Under the pieces are notes generated by a model, which was not told the DNA's origin, ran no database searches, and saw nothing but the letters and a program-made list of their open reading frames with translations. Below are positions 1-7,755 of a stretch of 64,000 nucleotides of DNA, piece after piece. The DNA comes from JALYXS01 sp051003795. GTDB lineage: Bacteria > Acidobacteriota > Terriglobia > Bryobacterales > Bryobacteraceae. Every line of letters begins with the position of its first letter. Positions within the stretch are counted from its first letter, which is position 1. The position numbers and the translations under genes were made by a program. The stretch is from NCBI GenBank assembly GCA_051003795.1, contig JBPCKZ010000216.1, positions 1 through 64,000 of the forward strand, read 5' to 3'.

Positions 1-113
1 GGGGATGACATCCTGTTCAGGGCGAGGTTCTGCGCCTCGAAGAACGGGTTGCTCCATGTCGGGGCCGAAACGGTAGCTTCGAGCGTTCGCACGCGGCGGC
101 AGATCGCTGTCAC
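1..113 (-). CDS. Partial hypothetical protein, runs off the left end
   Basis: A GTG codon at 113-111 overlaps the stop of the upstream methyltransferase gene as GTGA, and the frame stays open to the window edge (about 37 codons). The visible N-terminus (begins MTAICRRVRTLEATVSAP, reading GTG as Met) matches no family I recognise. The tight GTGA overlap suggests translational coupling to the methyltransferase, as is common in phage-like and integrative-element operons. Function is unknown; a packaging or cargo gene of the element is only a guess. Confidence 0.35.
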   Translation of the reverse strand, partial: MTAICRRVRTLEATVSAPTWSNPFFEAQNLALNRMSS

Positions 114-1402
114 GCTGCCGCCCTGAAACGCTCCCGTGCAATGGCTGCGAACACCCGTCCGTCGCCATCGAGCACCGCCTCCTTGCCCGAATACTCTTGC
201 CAGCGGACGACGATACATTCGGCGTACTTCGGATCGATCTCCATCAGCCGTGACTTGCGTCCCCGCCGCTCGCAGCCTATCAATGTGGAACCGGATCCAC
301 CGAACAGATCGACGACGATGTCACCCGCCTTGCTGCTGTTGATGAGCGCACGCTCAATTAGTTCGACCGGCTTGGCGGTCGGGTGAATCCGATTGGCAGC
401 AGGTTTCTTTTCCGACCACACCGTTGATTGCGATTTATCTCCATACCAGGCATCTTTCTGCCCGGCCACATGCGCGTAGAACATCGGTTCGTGCTGAAAC
501 TTGTAACGGCCAAAGCCCCAGGCAAATGTGTTCTTCGCCCAGACGATCTGGCACCGCACTTCGAATCCCGCCGACTCCAACGCATTCTGAAATTCCCGCT
601 GCCACGATGACGAATGGCACACGTACAAGGAGCCACCGGGCTTGACTACCCCGTGGTAGGACCGGAATGCAGCTTCCAGGAACTGCTTGAAGTCCCCGTC
701 CGACATCCGGTCGCCCTTGATCGTGAGCCTCTCCTCGGTGTACCCCTCGTAACCGACGTTGTACGGCGGATCGGTGAACACGAGATCCGCTGCATCGTCG
801 TTCATGAGCCTACCCACATCAGCCCGGCTTGTGGCATCGCCACAGAGAACGCGATGTTCGCAGAGGAGCCACAGATCGCCGGCGACCGTGACTGAAGCTT
901 CCGAGATCTCCGGCACCGCATCTTCGTCCGTCAGTCCCTCGGTACCATCCTGCCCGGCTAGCAGTCGCGCCAGTTCCTCGTCAGCAAAGCCGATCAGGTC
1001 GAGATCATAGGCTTCATCCTTCAACGCCGCCAACTCCAGTCGAAGAAGATGTTCGTCCCACCCGGCGTTCATTGCGAGTTGGTTGTCGGCAAGGATGTAC
1101 GCGCGCTTCTGCTTTTCGGTGAGGTGGTCCAGGATAATTACTGGGACTCGATCGAGTTCAAGTTGCCGCGCCGCGAGTAAGCGCCCGTGCCCGGCGATGA
1201 TTCCCGCGTCCGAATCAACCAAGATGGGACTTGTGAATCCGAATTCGCGGATGCTGGCAGCAATTTGCACAACCTGCGCGTCCGAGTGCGTCCGCGGGTT
1301 TTTCGCGTATGGAATCAACTTGTCGAGCGGCCAATGCTCGATTTGCCGGGCCATCGCGGGATTCGCAGGCGTTCCGGCTGACGTAGTTGGACAACGCGAC
1401 AT
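110..1402 (-). CDS. ParB-domain DNA methyltransferase (N4/N6-type)
   Basis: 430 aa. An N-terminal ParB/Srx-like domain spans about residues 20-130 (GHGRLLAAR at 71-79). A DNA methyltransferase domain follows with catalytic motif DPPYNVG at 211-217, HPTAKPVEL near 340 and the AdoMet-binding FGGSGST at 367-373. DPPY preceding FxGxG is the beta-class order, expected to methylate an exocyclic amino group of adenine or cytosine. A good Shine-Dalgarno sequence (GGGGGAG) lies 6-7 nt before the ATG at 1402. No restriction endonuclease is visible beside it, so it looks like an orphan methyltransferase. This ParB-MTase fusion is frequent in phages and integrative elements, which fits the recombinase-bearing element here. 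The target sequence cannot be read from the gene. Confidence 0.9.
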   Translation of the reverse strand: MSRCPTTSAGTPANPAMARQIEHWPLDKLIPYAKNPRTHSDAQVVQIAASIREFGFTSPILVDSDAGIIAGHGRLLAARQLELDRVPVIILDHLTEKQKRAYILADNQLAMNAGWDEHLLRLELAALKDEAYDLDLIGFADEELARLLAGQDGTEGLTDEDAVPEISEASVTVAGDLWLLCEHRVLCGDATSRADVGRLMNDDAADLVFTDPPYNVGYEGYTEERLTIKGDRMSDGDFKQFLEAAFRSYHGVVKPGGSLYVCHSSSWQREFQNALESAGFEVRCQIVWAKNTFAWGFGRYKFQHEPMFYAHVAGQKDAWYGDKSQSTVWSEKKPAANRIHPTAKPVELIERALINSSKAGDIVVDLFGGSGSTLIGCERRGRKSRLMEIDPKYAECIVVRWQEYSGKEAVLDGDGRVFAAIARERFRAAA

Positions 1403-1568
1403 TTGACTCTCCCCCGCGCAATTTAAGGATGCGCCTACAAGAACAAATTGCTTTGGGATCTTTCGGAGAGTGCGCTATGCGCTGATCTTGCGAACCGATC
1501 TGAGTACATTATATCGCTCCAGATCGAGAACGGCACGCTATTCTTGTTCCATAGGTGGTTTGAGAATC

Positions 1569-2519
1569 ATGGGCCTCGAGAACGTGAGTACTGGCGCGGT
1601 TCACCTGCTTCTGGAGTCTTTCTCTGGCAAGCCTTACAAAGGCAATGAGTCCGCTTGGATTAAATTCATGTCGGACACAGTCCGGCTAGAGCTTTGCTAT
1701 CTGAAAGGTGTAAAAAAAGCCATTGATAACGGACGCTGGCGCGGAAAGAATGACCCGATCGCCTTCATCCGTAAGGTAGGACAAACGGCTGCTCTAAATC
1801 TTTACGGTGTAAAGGATGCGAAAGATCGCGCGTTGGCAGATGTGGGGCGGGTCTGTCGCGGAGCACTTGACCCGGAACAGCGATTTCACGCGAAGAACAC
1901 CCGAGAATATGAGCTTAGGTATGACTGCCCTCGGAGACAAGCTCGGGCGAATGCCGGTCCAGTTTCGGGGCTGCAACTCACTTCGGGAACCAAGTATGCG
2001 GACGTATATTCAAAACAGTCCACCTATGAGGAGAAGCTCGAACATCTAGCCTTCATTTCGCTTGAAAACGAATCTGCTAACCTGAGTCGCGTCCCTGAGC
2101 GCCTTCTGATCGATCCCAACTACGAGTCCAAGGGCGAATCCCCGCGTGTCAATTGGGAGATGGTCGCAACTGAGGCCAAACTAGATATCGCGGAGCGCGT
2201 TGTAACTGTTATGTATTGGTCCCGAGGCATTAGCCGGGACCAAGCGCTGGCTCAACAGCCGACGGACGCAAAACGCAAATCGATTCAGGCTGCATGGAAA
2301 CGCATGGATCGAAATGATAGGTGGGACACCATCAAAAGAATCCTCCGTGGTGTTCCCAATTCACGGCAGACGACCCGGGAGACACTTGCAACCCAAAACG
2401 GAGCATTCCGTCCTCCGAGCGATGTGCTGAGAGAGGTGACCAGGAAAGCCCGGCTTACGTCAGGCGCAGCTCCCACCGGTCCAGCCAGGTACGATTACAC
2501 TGGCTTGGTTATCTGGTAA
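1569..2519 (+). CDS. Hypothetical protein of the integrative element
   Basis: About 316 aa from the ATG at 1569, which has AGGTGG about 11 nt upstream; the frame is open to 1470 but the extra N-terminus is Arg/Ser-rich and unlikely. I do not recognise a family. The N-terminal half is helical-looking and the central part (about residues 110-190) is polar. The C-terminal third (AERVVTVMYWSRGISRDQAL and following) resembles a helix-turn-helix region, so a DNA-binding or sigma-like role is possible but unproven. It is divergent from the methyltransferase gene and shares a 166-bp intergenic region with it. Confidence 0.6.
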   Translation: MGLENVSTGAVHLLLESFSGKPYKGNESAWIKFMSDTVRLELCYLKGVKKAIDNGRWRGKNDPIAFIRKVGQTAALNLYGVKDAKDRALADVGRVCRGALDPEQRFHAKNTREYELRYDCPRRQARANAGPVSGLQLTSGTKYADVYSKQSTYEEKLEHLAFISLENESANLSRVPERLLIDPNYESKGESPRVNWEMVATEAKLDIAERVVTVMYWSRGISRDQALAQQPTDAKRKSIQAAWKRMDRNDRWDTIKRILRGVPNSRQTTRETLATQNGAFRPPSDVLREVTRKARLTSGAAPTGPARYDYTGLVIW

Positions 2520-2590
2520 CTAAACGTTATCAATAACTTAGGAGTAATTTGTCCCGGAAATAGTCGTTTCTTGCCTACCTTCATTAAGAG

Positions 2591-2630
2591 AGAGAAATTC
2601 GTCGGAAAGTGTTTCACCGAGAATTTCTCT
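2591..2630. repeat. 40-bp interrupted palindrome
   Basis: AGAGAAATTC (2591-2600) is the perfect reverse complement of GAATTTCTCT (2621-2630). The 20-base spacer can itself pair partly (CGGAAA against TTTCACCG), giving a long imperfect cruciform. It lies in the 168-bp gap between two small element genes. There is no T-tract, so an operator, replication or transfer site is as likely as a terminator. Confidence 0.5.
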
Positions 2631-2687
2631 ATTCACCTTCTTACCGCACTCTTTAGCAGTTCATCACACCGGAGTTGAAACACGCCT

Positions 2688-2969
2688 ATGGGCAATATTT
2701 CCTTAATGCTCGTGTATGAACCGTCATCCGGTGAATCCGGCCCCGTTCCTTTGGTTCGAGTTCGAAATAATGCTGGACTCGCTCGCGCCGTCGCTGAATC
2801 TGGGATTTCAGAAGCGGAAGCGCGAGCGCGTGAACTTTCATCGCACGATGAAGTTTTGGGCGAAATAGAAATGGCGGAAGTCCGTAGATTGCGTGAGGTG
2901 CTCGTTCTTATAGTGCCCGGCTTCGGGAAGCGGCCGGAGGTTCCTCAGAGTGATCCACCAGTGATGTAG
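2688..2969 (+). CDS. Small hypothetical protein
   Basis: 93 aa, beginning MGNISLMLVYEPSSGE. No recognised family. It is Glu/Arg-rich with a probable helical centre (ISEAEARARELSSHDEV). The ribosome site is weak (GGAG about 13 nt upstream). It sits between the palindrome at 2591-2630 and a strong terminator-like hairpin at 3054-3088, so it could be a one-gene unit of the integrative element. Being short and unconfirmed, it should be treated as provisional. Confidence 0.4.
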   Translation: MGNISLMLVYEPSSGESGPVPLVRVRNNAGLARAVAESGISEAEARARELSSHDEVLGEIEMAEVRRLREVLVLIVPGFGKRPEVPQSDPPVM

Positions 2970-3053
2970 CCCGCCCCAGCCGGGTTGTCCGGCAGCCGTT
3001 TGTAACCGTTCACAAAGCGCCAGACTCGTACTCATCGAAGGAACGATCATCAG

Positions 3054-3088
3054 ACCCCGGTCGCCGCATCTGGCGCACGGGGTTTTTT
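3054..3088 (+). terminator. Rho-independent terminator
   Basis: ACCCCG (3054-3059) pairs with CGGGGT (3078-3083), with a nested CGCC/GGCG stem inside, followed directly by six T residues. This is a textbook intrinsic terminator for the small gene ending at 2969. Confidence 0.75.
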
Positions 3089-3164
3089 GTTGCACAAAAC
3101 CTTGGCGGAAGCGTTGTTGAGCTTATGCGGGCGCACCGGTGCGCGTAGCGATCGAGGAAAGAGC

Positions 3165-3560
3165 ATGGACAGAGACGAGACGCGTGATATGAGCATAGAC
3201 ACGATTCGACATAATGGCGGCAAAGTCTGCCCACCCAAATCTATTTGTGACCTCTTGCCCACTGAGCAATGGCTGATTGCTGCCATGGAGCAGATTGGAT
3301 TCGGTCGAATGGAATTTCTGCAAATCCGAGATGGCCAGCTTGTCCTTGATCCGCGACCAGATATCATCCGGGACGTAAAATTCGCAGCCAACAAGAGCGA
3401 CAAGGACAAGCCTAACTCAGATTTCCCGTTGAAGAGACAGCTGATCGAACTTCTTGAATACATTAGGAGCGTCAGGCAGGGAGAGATTCGGTCACTGTTT
3501 ATCCGCCATGGCCTACCGTTCCAGATGGAGATTCAGGTAACGCCCGAGATCAGTTTCTGA
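3165..3560 (+). CDS. Hypothetical protein of the integrative element
   Basis: 131 aa from the ATG at 3165, which has a good GAGGAAAG ribosome site just upstream; the frame extends to 3087 but that part overlaps the terminator region. No family recognised. The middle has a short motif, DGQLVLDPRPD, and the C-terminus is basic and helical (LLEYIRSVRQGEIRSLFIRH). It precedes the primase-like gene by 21 bp, so the two are probably one transcription unit. A regulatory or replication accessory role is possible but not shown. Confidence 0.55.
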   Translation: MDRDETRDMSIDTIRHNGGKVCPPKSICDLLPTEQWLIAAMEQIGFGRMEFLQIRDGQLVLDPRPDIIRDVKFAANKSDKDKPNSDFPLKRQLIELLEYIRSVRQGEIRSLFIRHGLPFQMEIQVTPEISF

Positions 3561-3581
3561 ACCGTCGAGAATCACCCTCCA

Positions 3582-4397
3582 ATGTTCGATGAGTCTGCTC
3601 CGGTTTCGGACGGTGGAGGAATACTCCGCTCGGAATTGGGAATACCGGACATGAGATTCATCAACAAGAAAATCCCGATCGTTCAGGTTGCGCTTGCACT
3701 GGACATTTCGTTGTCGCTGGATGGAAAACTTCACTGCTGGCATCCCAACCGTCACAAGAACGGGGATCGGACGGCATCCGTTGCGGTGAGAAGAGCAAAC
3801 AATACCGTCAAATGTTTCGGCTGCGATTCGAAACCGCTGGGGCCGATTGACCTTGTGATGGATGTATTGGGACTCAAATCGCCTGCCCAGGCAGCGATTT
3901 GGGTAGCAACTCGGCTCCCGGTGCCTCAAATACCGAAAAGCGCGCGTATCATCCAGCAGAAACGATTTATTGAGCGGGCAGGATACGAAAGCGAAATGGG
4001 CCTGTTAGTTCGATCGTGGTTGTGGGCGGAGTTGTCCGCAGCGGCCCGTTGCTTGGCACCGGTGCTGCTCGAATTCGCCCCGCGCGAGCGCGGGCAGCTT
4101 TCCGGTAGTTTTGAGTTAAGTTATGCCGCCCTCAGGCGTTACGGCGGTGTTCGATCACCGAATGCAATCAGCAAAGCGTTACGGGAATTGCAGGAGATCG
4201 GTTGGCTGGTGATCGAGAAAGAAAATGCGGAACCGCCTCTGCGCAGAGTATCGGCATACACGATCACTCCGTATTCAGATGCCTTAAGTGAATTGGCACA
4301 TTCCAATGCCGCCCGAGCGCGAGAAGAGATTGAAGTTGAACGTGCGATTCGCGCCGAAGCACGAAGCATTAGGAAGCGCAAATACGAAGAGCGTTAA
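3582..4397 (+). CDS. Primase-like CHC2 zinc-finger protein with winged-helix region
   Basis: 271 aa. Residues about 50-95 carry a zinc-finger pattern like the N-terminus of DnaG primase: HCWHP (C52, H54), then VKCFGCDS (C78, C81), followed by GPIDLVMDVLGL. The first half of the finger is C-x-H rather than the usual C-x2-H. Residues about 178-215 (LSYAALRRYGGVRSPNAISK onwards) look like a winged helix, and the C-terminus is a charged helix. There is no TOPRIM domain, so it is not a full primase; it may be a replication initiator or primase-associated factor of the element. An alternative start is the Met at 3651. The cluster of palindromes just downstream fits an initiator-origin arrangement, which is inference. 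Confidence 0.6.
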   Translation: MFDESAPVSDGGGILRSELGIPDMRFINKKIPIVQVALALDISLSLDGKLHCWHPNRHKNGDRTASVAVRRANNTVKCFGCDSKPLGPIDLVMDVLGLKSPAQAAIWVATRLPVPQIPKSARIIQQKRFIERAGYESEMGLLVRSWLWAELSAAARCLAPVLLEFAPRERGQLSGSFELSYAALRRYGGVRSPNAISKALRELQEIGWLVIEKENAEPPLRRVSAYTITPYSDALSELAHSNAARAREEIEVERAIRAEARSIRKRKYEER

Positions 4398-4410
4398 CAG
4401 AGCGCTGCAT

Positions 4411-4507
4411 GTACTCAGTACAACCTCTCTATTCGTGGAATAGCAGAGACCAACTACCCGCTATTCGTCGGATAGCGAGATCTTGTCCTGCGCTGATCGG
4501 AATCAGC
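4411..4507. repeat. Cluster of four short palindromes, possible origin or operator
   Basis: Four inverted repeats lie in the 197-bp gap after the primase-like gene: GTACT-C-AGTAC (4411-4421), CTATTC-GTG-GAATAG (4429-4443), a related CTATTCGTCGGATAG core extended to 4459-4477, and GCTGAT-CGGA-ATCAGC (4492-4507). The second and third share the consensus CTATTCGTNGRATAG. The centres are spaced 20, 32 and 31.5 bp, near whole helical turns. They could be iteron-like initiator sites, an oriT-type site or repressor operators. Confidence 0.5.
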
Positions 4508-4594
4508 CCCCGGGGCAGACCTCCGTTCGCAAATCCGATTTAACCGTGGCGCACCGTTGATTCGGCGCCTCCTTCATTCACCACGCGTTTTTCA

Positions 4595-4810
4595 ATGAAA
4601 TTACGCAAAGCTGGACCGCCCACGCCGCAACAAGGCTCGGAACCGCGAACGCCTCCGAAGGTCGTGCGCAAGGTCCGGCCTCTTGACCCGCTTGAGTTGG
4701 AACGGCTGATTAATGTGCTTGAGAGATTACTGGAGAGTAAACCGCAAGGCGGCCCGCAATTATTCTCTTTAAAAACGTCCGAGGATGACGAGCCAGTTGC
4801 GCTGGCATAA
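4595..4810 (+). CDS. Small hypothetical protein upstream of the recombinase
   Basis: 71 aa, starting MKLRKAGPPTPQQGSE, with a basic Pro-rich N-terminus and a predicted helix LDPLELERLINVLERLLESK. No family recognised. It precedes the recombinase by about 110 bp on the same strand and could be an excision or regulatory accessory protein, but nothing in the sequence proves this. The opposite strand also has an open frame here (4540-4842), so coding status is uncertain. Confidence 0.4.
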   Translation: MKLRKAGPPTPQQGSEPRTPPKVVRKVRPLDPLELERLINVLERLLESKPQGGPQLFSLKTSEDDEPVALA

Positions 4811-4919
4811 CGCGTTGCCTTTTTAGCCCAAACCCTTTTCATCTTTCAGATGCTCACGATTTCGCCTCTTGCCTTTCGTTCTACACGGAGTGACTCATGT
4901 TTGGAGTCCCTATATCCCA

Positions 4920-6695
4920 ATGAACAGCCCGCAAATTAGCTTGGTAGGTGTTTACCTTCGGGTCAGCACGGAGGAACAACGCGAACGCCAATCGATCACA
5001 ACACAACGCGATTTCGGTCAGAAGTATTGCAAACTACATCAGCTGAAAGTGGCCCGGATTTATGCGGATGATGGGGTATCCGGGACCGTTCCACTGGAGG
5101 ATCGCCGAGAAGGTCAGCAGATCCTGACTGATGCCCGACTTAGAAAATTCGATCAACTACTCGTTTACAAACTTGATCGCCTAGGTCGGGATACGCGGCT
5201 GATTTGGAACGCAGTTGCCGAACTGGAGAAGTACGGGGTGCGGGTCAGAAGCATGACGGAGGAGTTCGATACCGCTACGGCCAGCGGCCGACTGATGCTA
5301 ACGATGTTGTCAGGATTTGCTGCCCATGAGCGGGAGATGATCCGAGAGCGTTCGATTGCAGGGACAAACCGCGTAGCAGAAGCGGGCGCTTGGCTCGGGG
5401 GCATCGTCCCCTATGGTTACCGCAAAGAGGGCGATAAGTCGCGGGCGCGCCTTGTGCTGGCAAACGAGCCTCTTCCAGGTAGTGCGTTTTCCGAAGTGGA
5501 GATCATACGGTCCATCTACAATATGATTGCCGTCGAGCGGAAGTCCTGCAGGCTAGTGGCCGATCATCTCAATGAGATCGGGGTTGAATGCGCATATACG
5601 CGAGATAGCCGCTTGCTTCTTCGTGGGAAGCGGAAACAGATGACGTCTGGACTGTGGAGACCCAGTCGGGTACGTAACATGATCGTAAGCACCACTTACA
5701 TGGGTCGGCACGAGTACGGGAAGCGCACGACAACTGTGGATCGCCCCCTGATTGTCCGCGACGTGCCACCGATTGTCCCTGAGGAGTTGTGGAACAAAGC
5801 CCAGGCGGCCTTGAAGGCTAACTGTCTTTTCGGGCCGCGTAACTCGCTAAACCTATACCTGCTCCGTGGAATCATGAAATGCCACCTGTGCGGATTGACC
5901 TACATCGGTCTCGCTGTAACTCGGCCCAGCGGCAAGAGGGAGTTCTATTACCGCTGTAACGGAAAGCACGGCTGTCGCGGTCTGTACGGCGCGAAGGGCC
6001 AGCGATGTCCGTCCAAAGACATTAGTGGTGCATACATAGAAGAGCTTATTTGGCGCGATATTGAAAGCTTCCTCCGGAATCCGGGCGACGTACTAGAAAG
6101 ACTTCGGATGCAAATCAACAAGGGTGGCCGCAACTCTGCGGACCAAGGCAATCGCATCGAAGACCTTCGTGATCGTCTTGGTCAAAAGTCCATTGAACGC
6201 GACAGAGTGTTGGCGCTGTTCCGAAAGGGGCGTATCAACGAGCTTTCGTTGAATAAACAGTTGGATCAAGTTGAAAACGAGGAAGGCGTTCTGGAGGCGG
6301 AGATAGAAAAACTGGCGGTTCCGGCGCGAACGGCCAAGCGAGCCGAGGAAACCGTAGCGAGTGCCAAAGATTTATTGACGAGCCTTCGATCGCGCCTCGA
6401 CGGCTCAATCTCTTGGGAATTCAAACGCCAGCTTGTTGAAATCCTCGTCGGCCACATTGAGATCGACACGATCGAGCGCGCCGGAAAACGGGAAAACGAG
6501 CTTACTGTTACGTACCGATTCGAGCCGACAGTTGGTAACTGCAAGGGCACGGATTATGGCCGCTACCAGCATGAAGTTCGACGGGAAACAGAGCGTCATG
6601 TTCGAGCGGGCAATGGTGACGGAGCCGTCCTCGAGCGGCTGCCTGAGCAGCTCGAGAACATTGCGGGGAAACTCCGGAAACTCATCGAGAAATAA
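4920..6695 (+). CDS. Large serine recombinase (integrase)
   Basis: 591 aa from the ATG at 4920, chosen so that the resolvase fold starts a few residues in; the frame is open to 4869. The catalytic Ser16 is in YLRVSTEEQ, with conserved KLDRLGRD and SGFAAHEREMIRERS further on. A recombinase domain (about residues 170-300), a zinc ribbon (CHLCG ... YYRCNGKHGCRG) and a coiled-coil segment follow, the order of phage and ICE large serine integrases. It should integrate and excise the element covering the left part of the window. The last 45 or so residues, from about 6558, are encoded by the antisense strand of comM, so the present C-terminus was created by integration. Confidence 0.9.
   Translation: MNSPQISLVGVYLRVSTEEQRERQSITTQRDFGQKYCKLHQLKVARIYADDGVSGTVPLEDRREGQQILTDARLRKFDQLLVYKLDRLGRDTRLIWNAVAELEKYGVRVRSMTEEFDTATASGRLMLTMLSGFAAHEREMIRERSIAGTNRVAEAGAWLGGIVPYGYRKEGDKSRARLVLANEPLPGSAFSEVEIIRSIYNMIAVERKSCRLVADHLNEIGVECAYTRDSRLLLRGKRKQMTSGLWRPSRVRNMIVSTTYMGRHEYGKRTTTVDRPLIVRDVPPIVPEELWNKAQAALKANCLFGPRNSLNLYLLRGIMKCHLCGLTYIGLAVTRPSGKREFYYRCNGKHGCRGLYGAKGQRCPSKDISGAYIEELIWRDIESFLRNPGDVLERLRMQINKGGRNSADQGNRIEDLRDRLGQKSIERDRVLALFRKGRINELSLNKQLDQVENEEGVLEAEIEKLAVPARTAKRAEETVASAKDLLTSLRSRLDGSISWEFKRQLVEILVGHIEIDTIERAGKRENELTVTYRFEPTVGNCKGTDYGRYQHEVRRETERHVRAGNGDGAVLERLPEQLENIAGKLRKLIEK
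6550..6560. other. Integration junction (att half-site) of the serine-recombinase element
   Basis: Read on the minus strand, comM-like coding sequence (RSNMTLCFPSNFMLVAA) ends abruptly at about 6556, where the family continues MNPCPCG. Beyond that point the sequence is the 3' part of the recombinase gene. This defines one element-chromosome boundary to within a few bases. The other half-site would lie left of the window. Confidence 0.6.
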
Positions 6696-7522
6696 CAGCC
6701 CGTTGTGCGAAAAGGGCGCTGCCGCAGCAGCCCCGCGCCATTCGGCAGGATGCCCGCGATGCTGTGAACCTTGGTGGTCTCGATGGCTTCCTCGAAGGTG
6801 AGCGGCGGCAGCACGCCGGCCAGGCGTTTCGCCAACATGGTTTTACCGGAGCCGGGCGGACCGATCATGAGCACGTTGTGTCCGCCGGCGGCCGCTACCT
6901 GAAGGGCGCGCTTCGACGTGGTTTGCCCGCGCACCTCCCGGAAATCCACGGCGGAGTTTTCCGGGATGGGCAGGGCCGCCGCCTGCCCGACGGCGGGAGA
7001 AAACTCCTCGGGCCGCGCGAGCAGTGCAACCGCTTCCGCGAGAGATCTTACGCCAAAGACGTCGACGCCTTCGACCACCGCCGCCTCGGACGCATTCTCG
7101 AAGGGAACTATCAGATTCGAAATGCCCTGCGCTCGCGCGCAAACCGCGATCGAGAGCGCCCCGCGCACCGGACGGATCGCGCCGTCTAGGGACAACTCGC
7201 CAACCAGCAGATGCCGGTCGAGGCCGTTTACCGCGCCCATGGCGCCGAGAATTCCCATTGCCATCGGGAGATCGAAACCGGCGCCTTCCTTGCGGACATT
7301 GGCCGGGGCCAGATTGATGGTGACGGCTTTGTTGGGATACCCGAAGCCGGAGTTCATCAGCGCGGACTTGATGCGCTCGCGGCTCTCCCGGACTGCGGTA
7401 TCGGGCATGCCGACCAACATGAAGTCGCGGGCCTGGCCCGACTTGTAGAGGTCGACTTCGACATCGATGGGATGCGCGTCGATGCCATAAACGGCGGCGC
7501 TACGGGTCTTAAATAGCGGCAT
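6556..7522 (-). pseudogene. comM: comM / YifB Mg-chelatase-like AAA protein, 5' part, disrupted
   Basis: The N-terminal domain (starting MPLFKTRSAAVYGIDA, ortholog-like to ComM/YifB) and Walker A (GPPGSGKTMLAKRLAG) are intact, reading to RQRPFR. There about 26 codons expected in the family (the APHHTISD... stretch) are missing with a frame change: SHNGLLFLDEFPEFPRN resumes in another frame. The gene is then cut at about 6556 by the integrative element. The 308-residue open frame is therefore a truncated, frameshifted product lacking Walker B and the C-terminal domain. ComM promotes branch migration in natural transformation of Gram-negative bacteria; the function is presumably lost here. An assembly error could explain the small deletion but not the large junction. 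Confidence 0.8.
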
Positions 7523-7564
7523 GGAAGCGCGGTTCCAATGAAAGGGACACTAGGAATCAAGGTG

Positions 7565-7570
7565 TATACT
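7565..7570 (+). promoter_or_regulatory. Possible -10 box of the tRNA-Leu promoter
   Basis: TATACT lies 22 bp before the first base of the tRNA, in the gap between divergent comM and the tRNA. No convincing -35 box is seen at the ideal distance. Confidence 0.35.
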
Positions 7571-7592
7571 GAGTGAAGTTTCTCGCAAAAAA

Positions 7593-7681
7593 GCTGGAGT
7601 GGCGGAACTGGCAGACGCACGGGACTCAAAATCCCGCATCCTTCACTGGGTATGAGGGTTCGACTCCCTCCTCCAGCACCA
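7593..7681 (+). tRNA. tRNA-Leu (anticodon CAA)
   Basis: Acceptor stem GCTGGAG pairs with CTCCAGC and the 3' CCA is encoded. Anticodon stem CGGGA/TCCCG encloses the loop CTCAAAA with anticodon CAA (reads UUG). A long class II variable arm follows, and the T-arm is GAGGG-TTCGACT-CCCTC. The gene is intact; its last 21 bases recur at 9298-9318. Confidence 0.95.
7661..7681 (+). repeat. Left direct repeat (attL-like) at the tRNA-Leu 3' end
   Basis: The 21 bases from inside the T-loop to the terminal CCA of tRNA-Leu recur without mismatch at 9298-9318, in the same orientation. The match stops at once on both sides. Confidence 0.85.
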
Positions 7682-7755
7682 GTATTTGCCGGCATGGAGT
7701 CGCGCGCCTGGCAGTTTAGTCAAGAAAAAAAATCATTTTGCGCACAATCGTTATT

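Noticed and set aside
4411..4507. CRISPR-like array
   Set aside because: The repeats are short palindromes with differing sequences, not identical repeats with unique spacers.
7357..7695. Minus-strand frame reading through tRNA-Leu (GGGSRTLIPSEG)
   Set aside because: Antisense of the tRNA plus a shadow of comM; not a gene.
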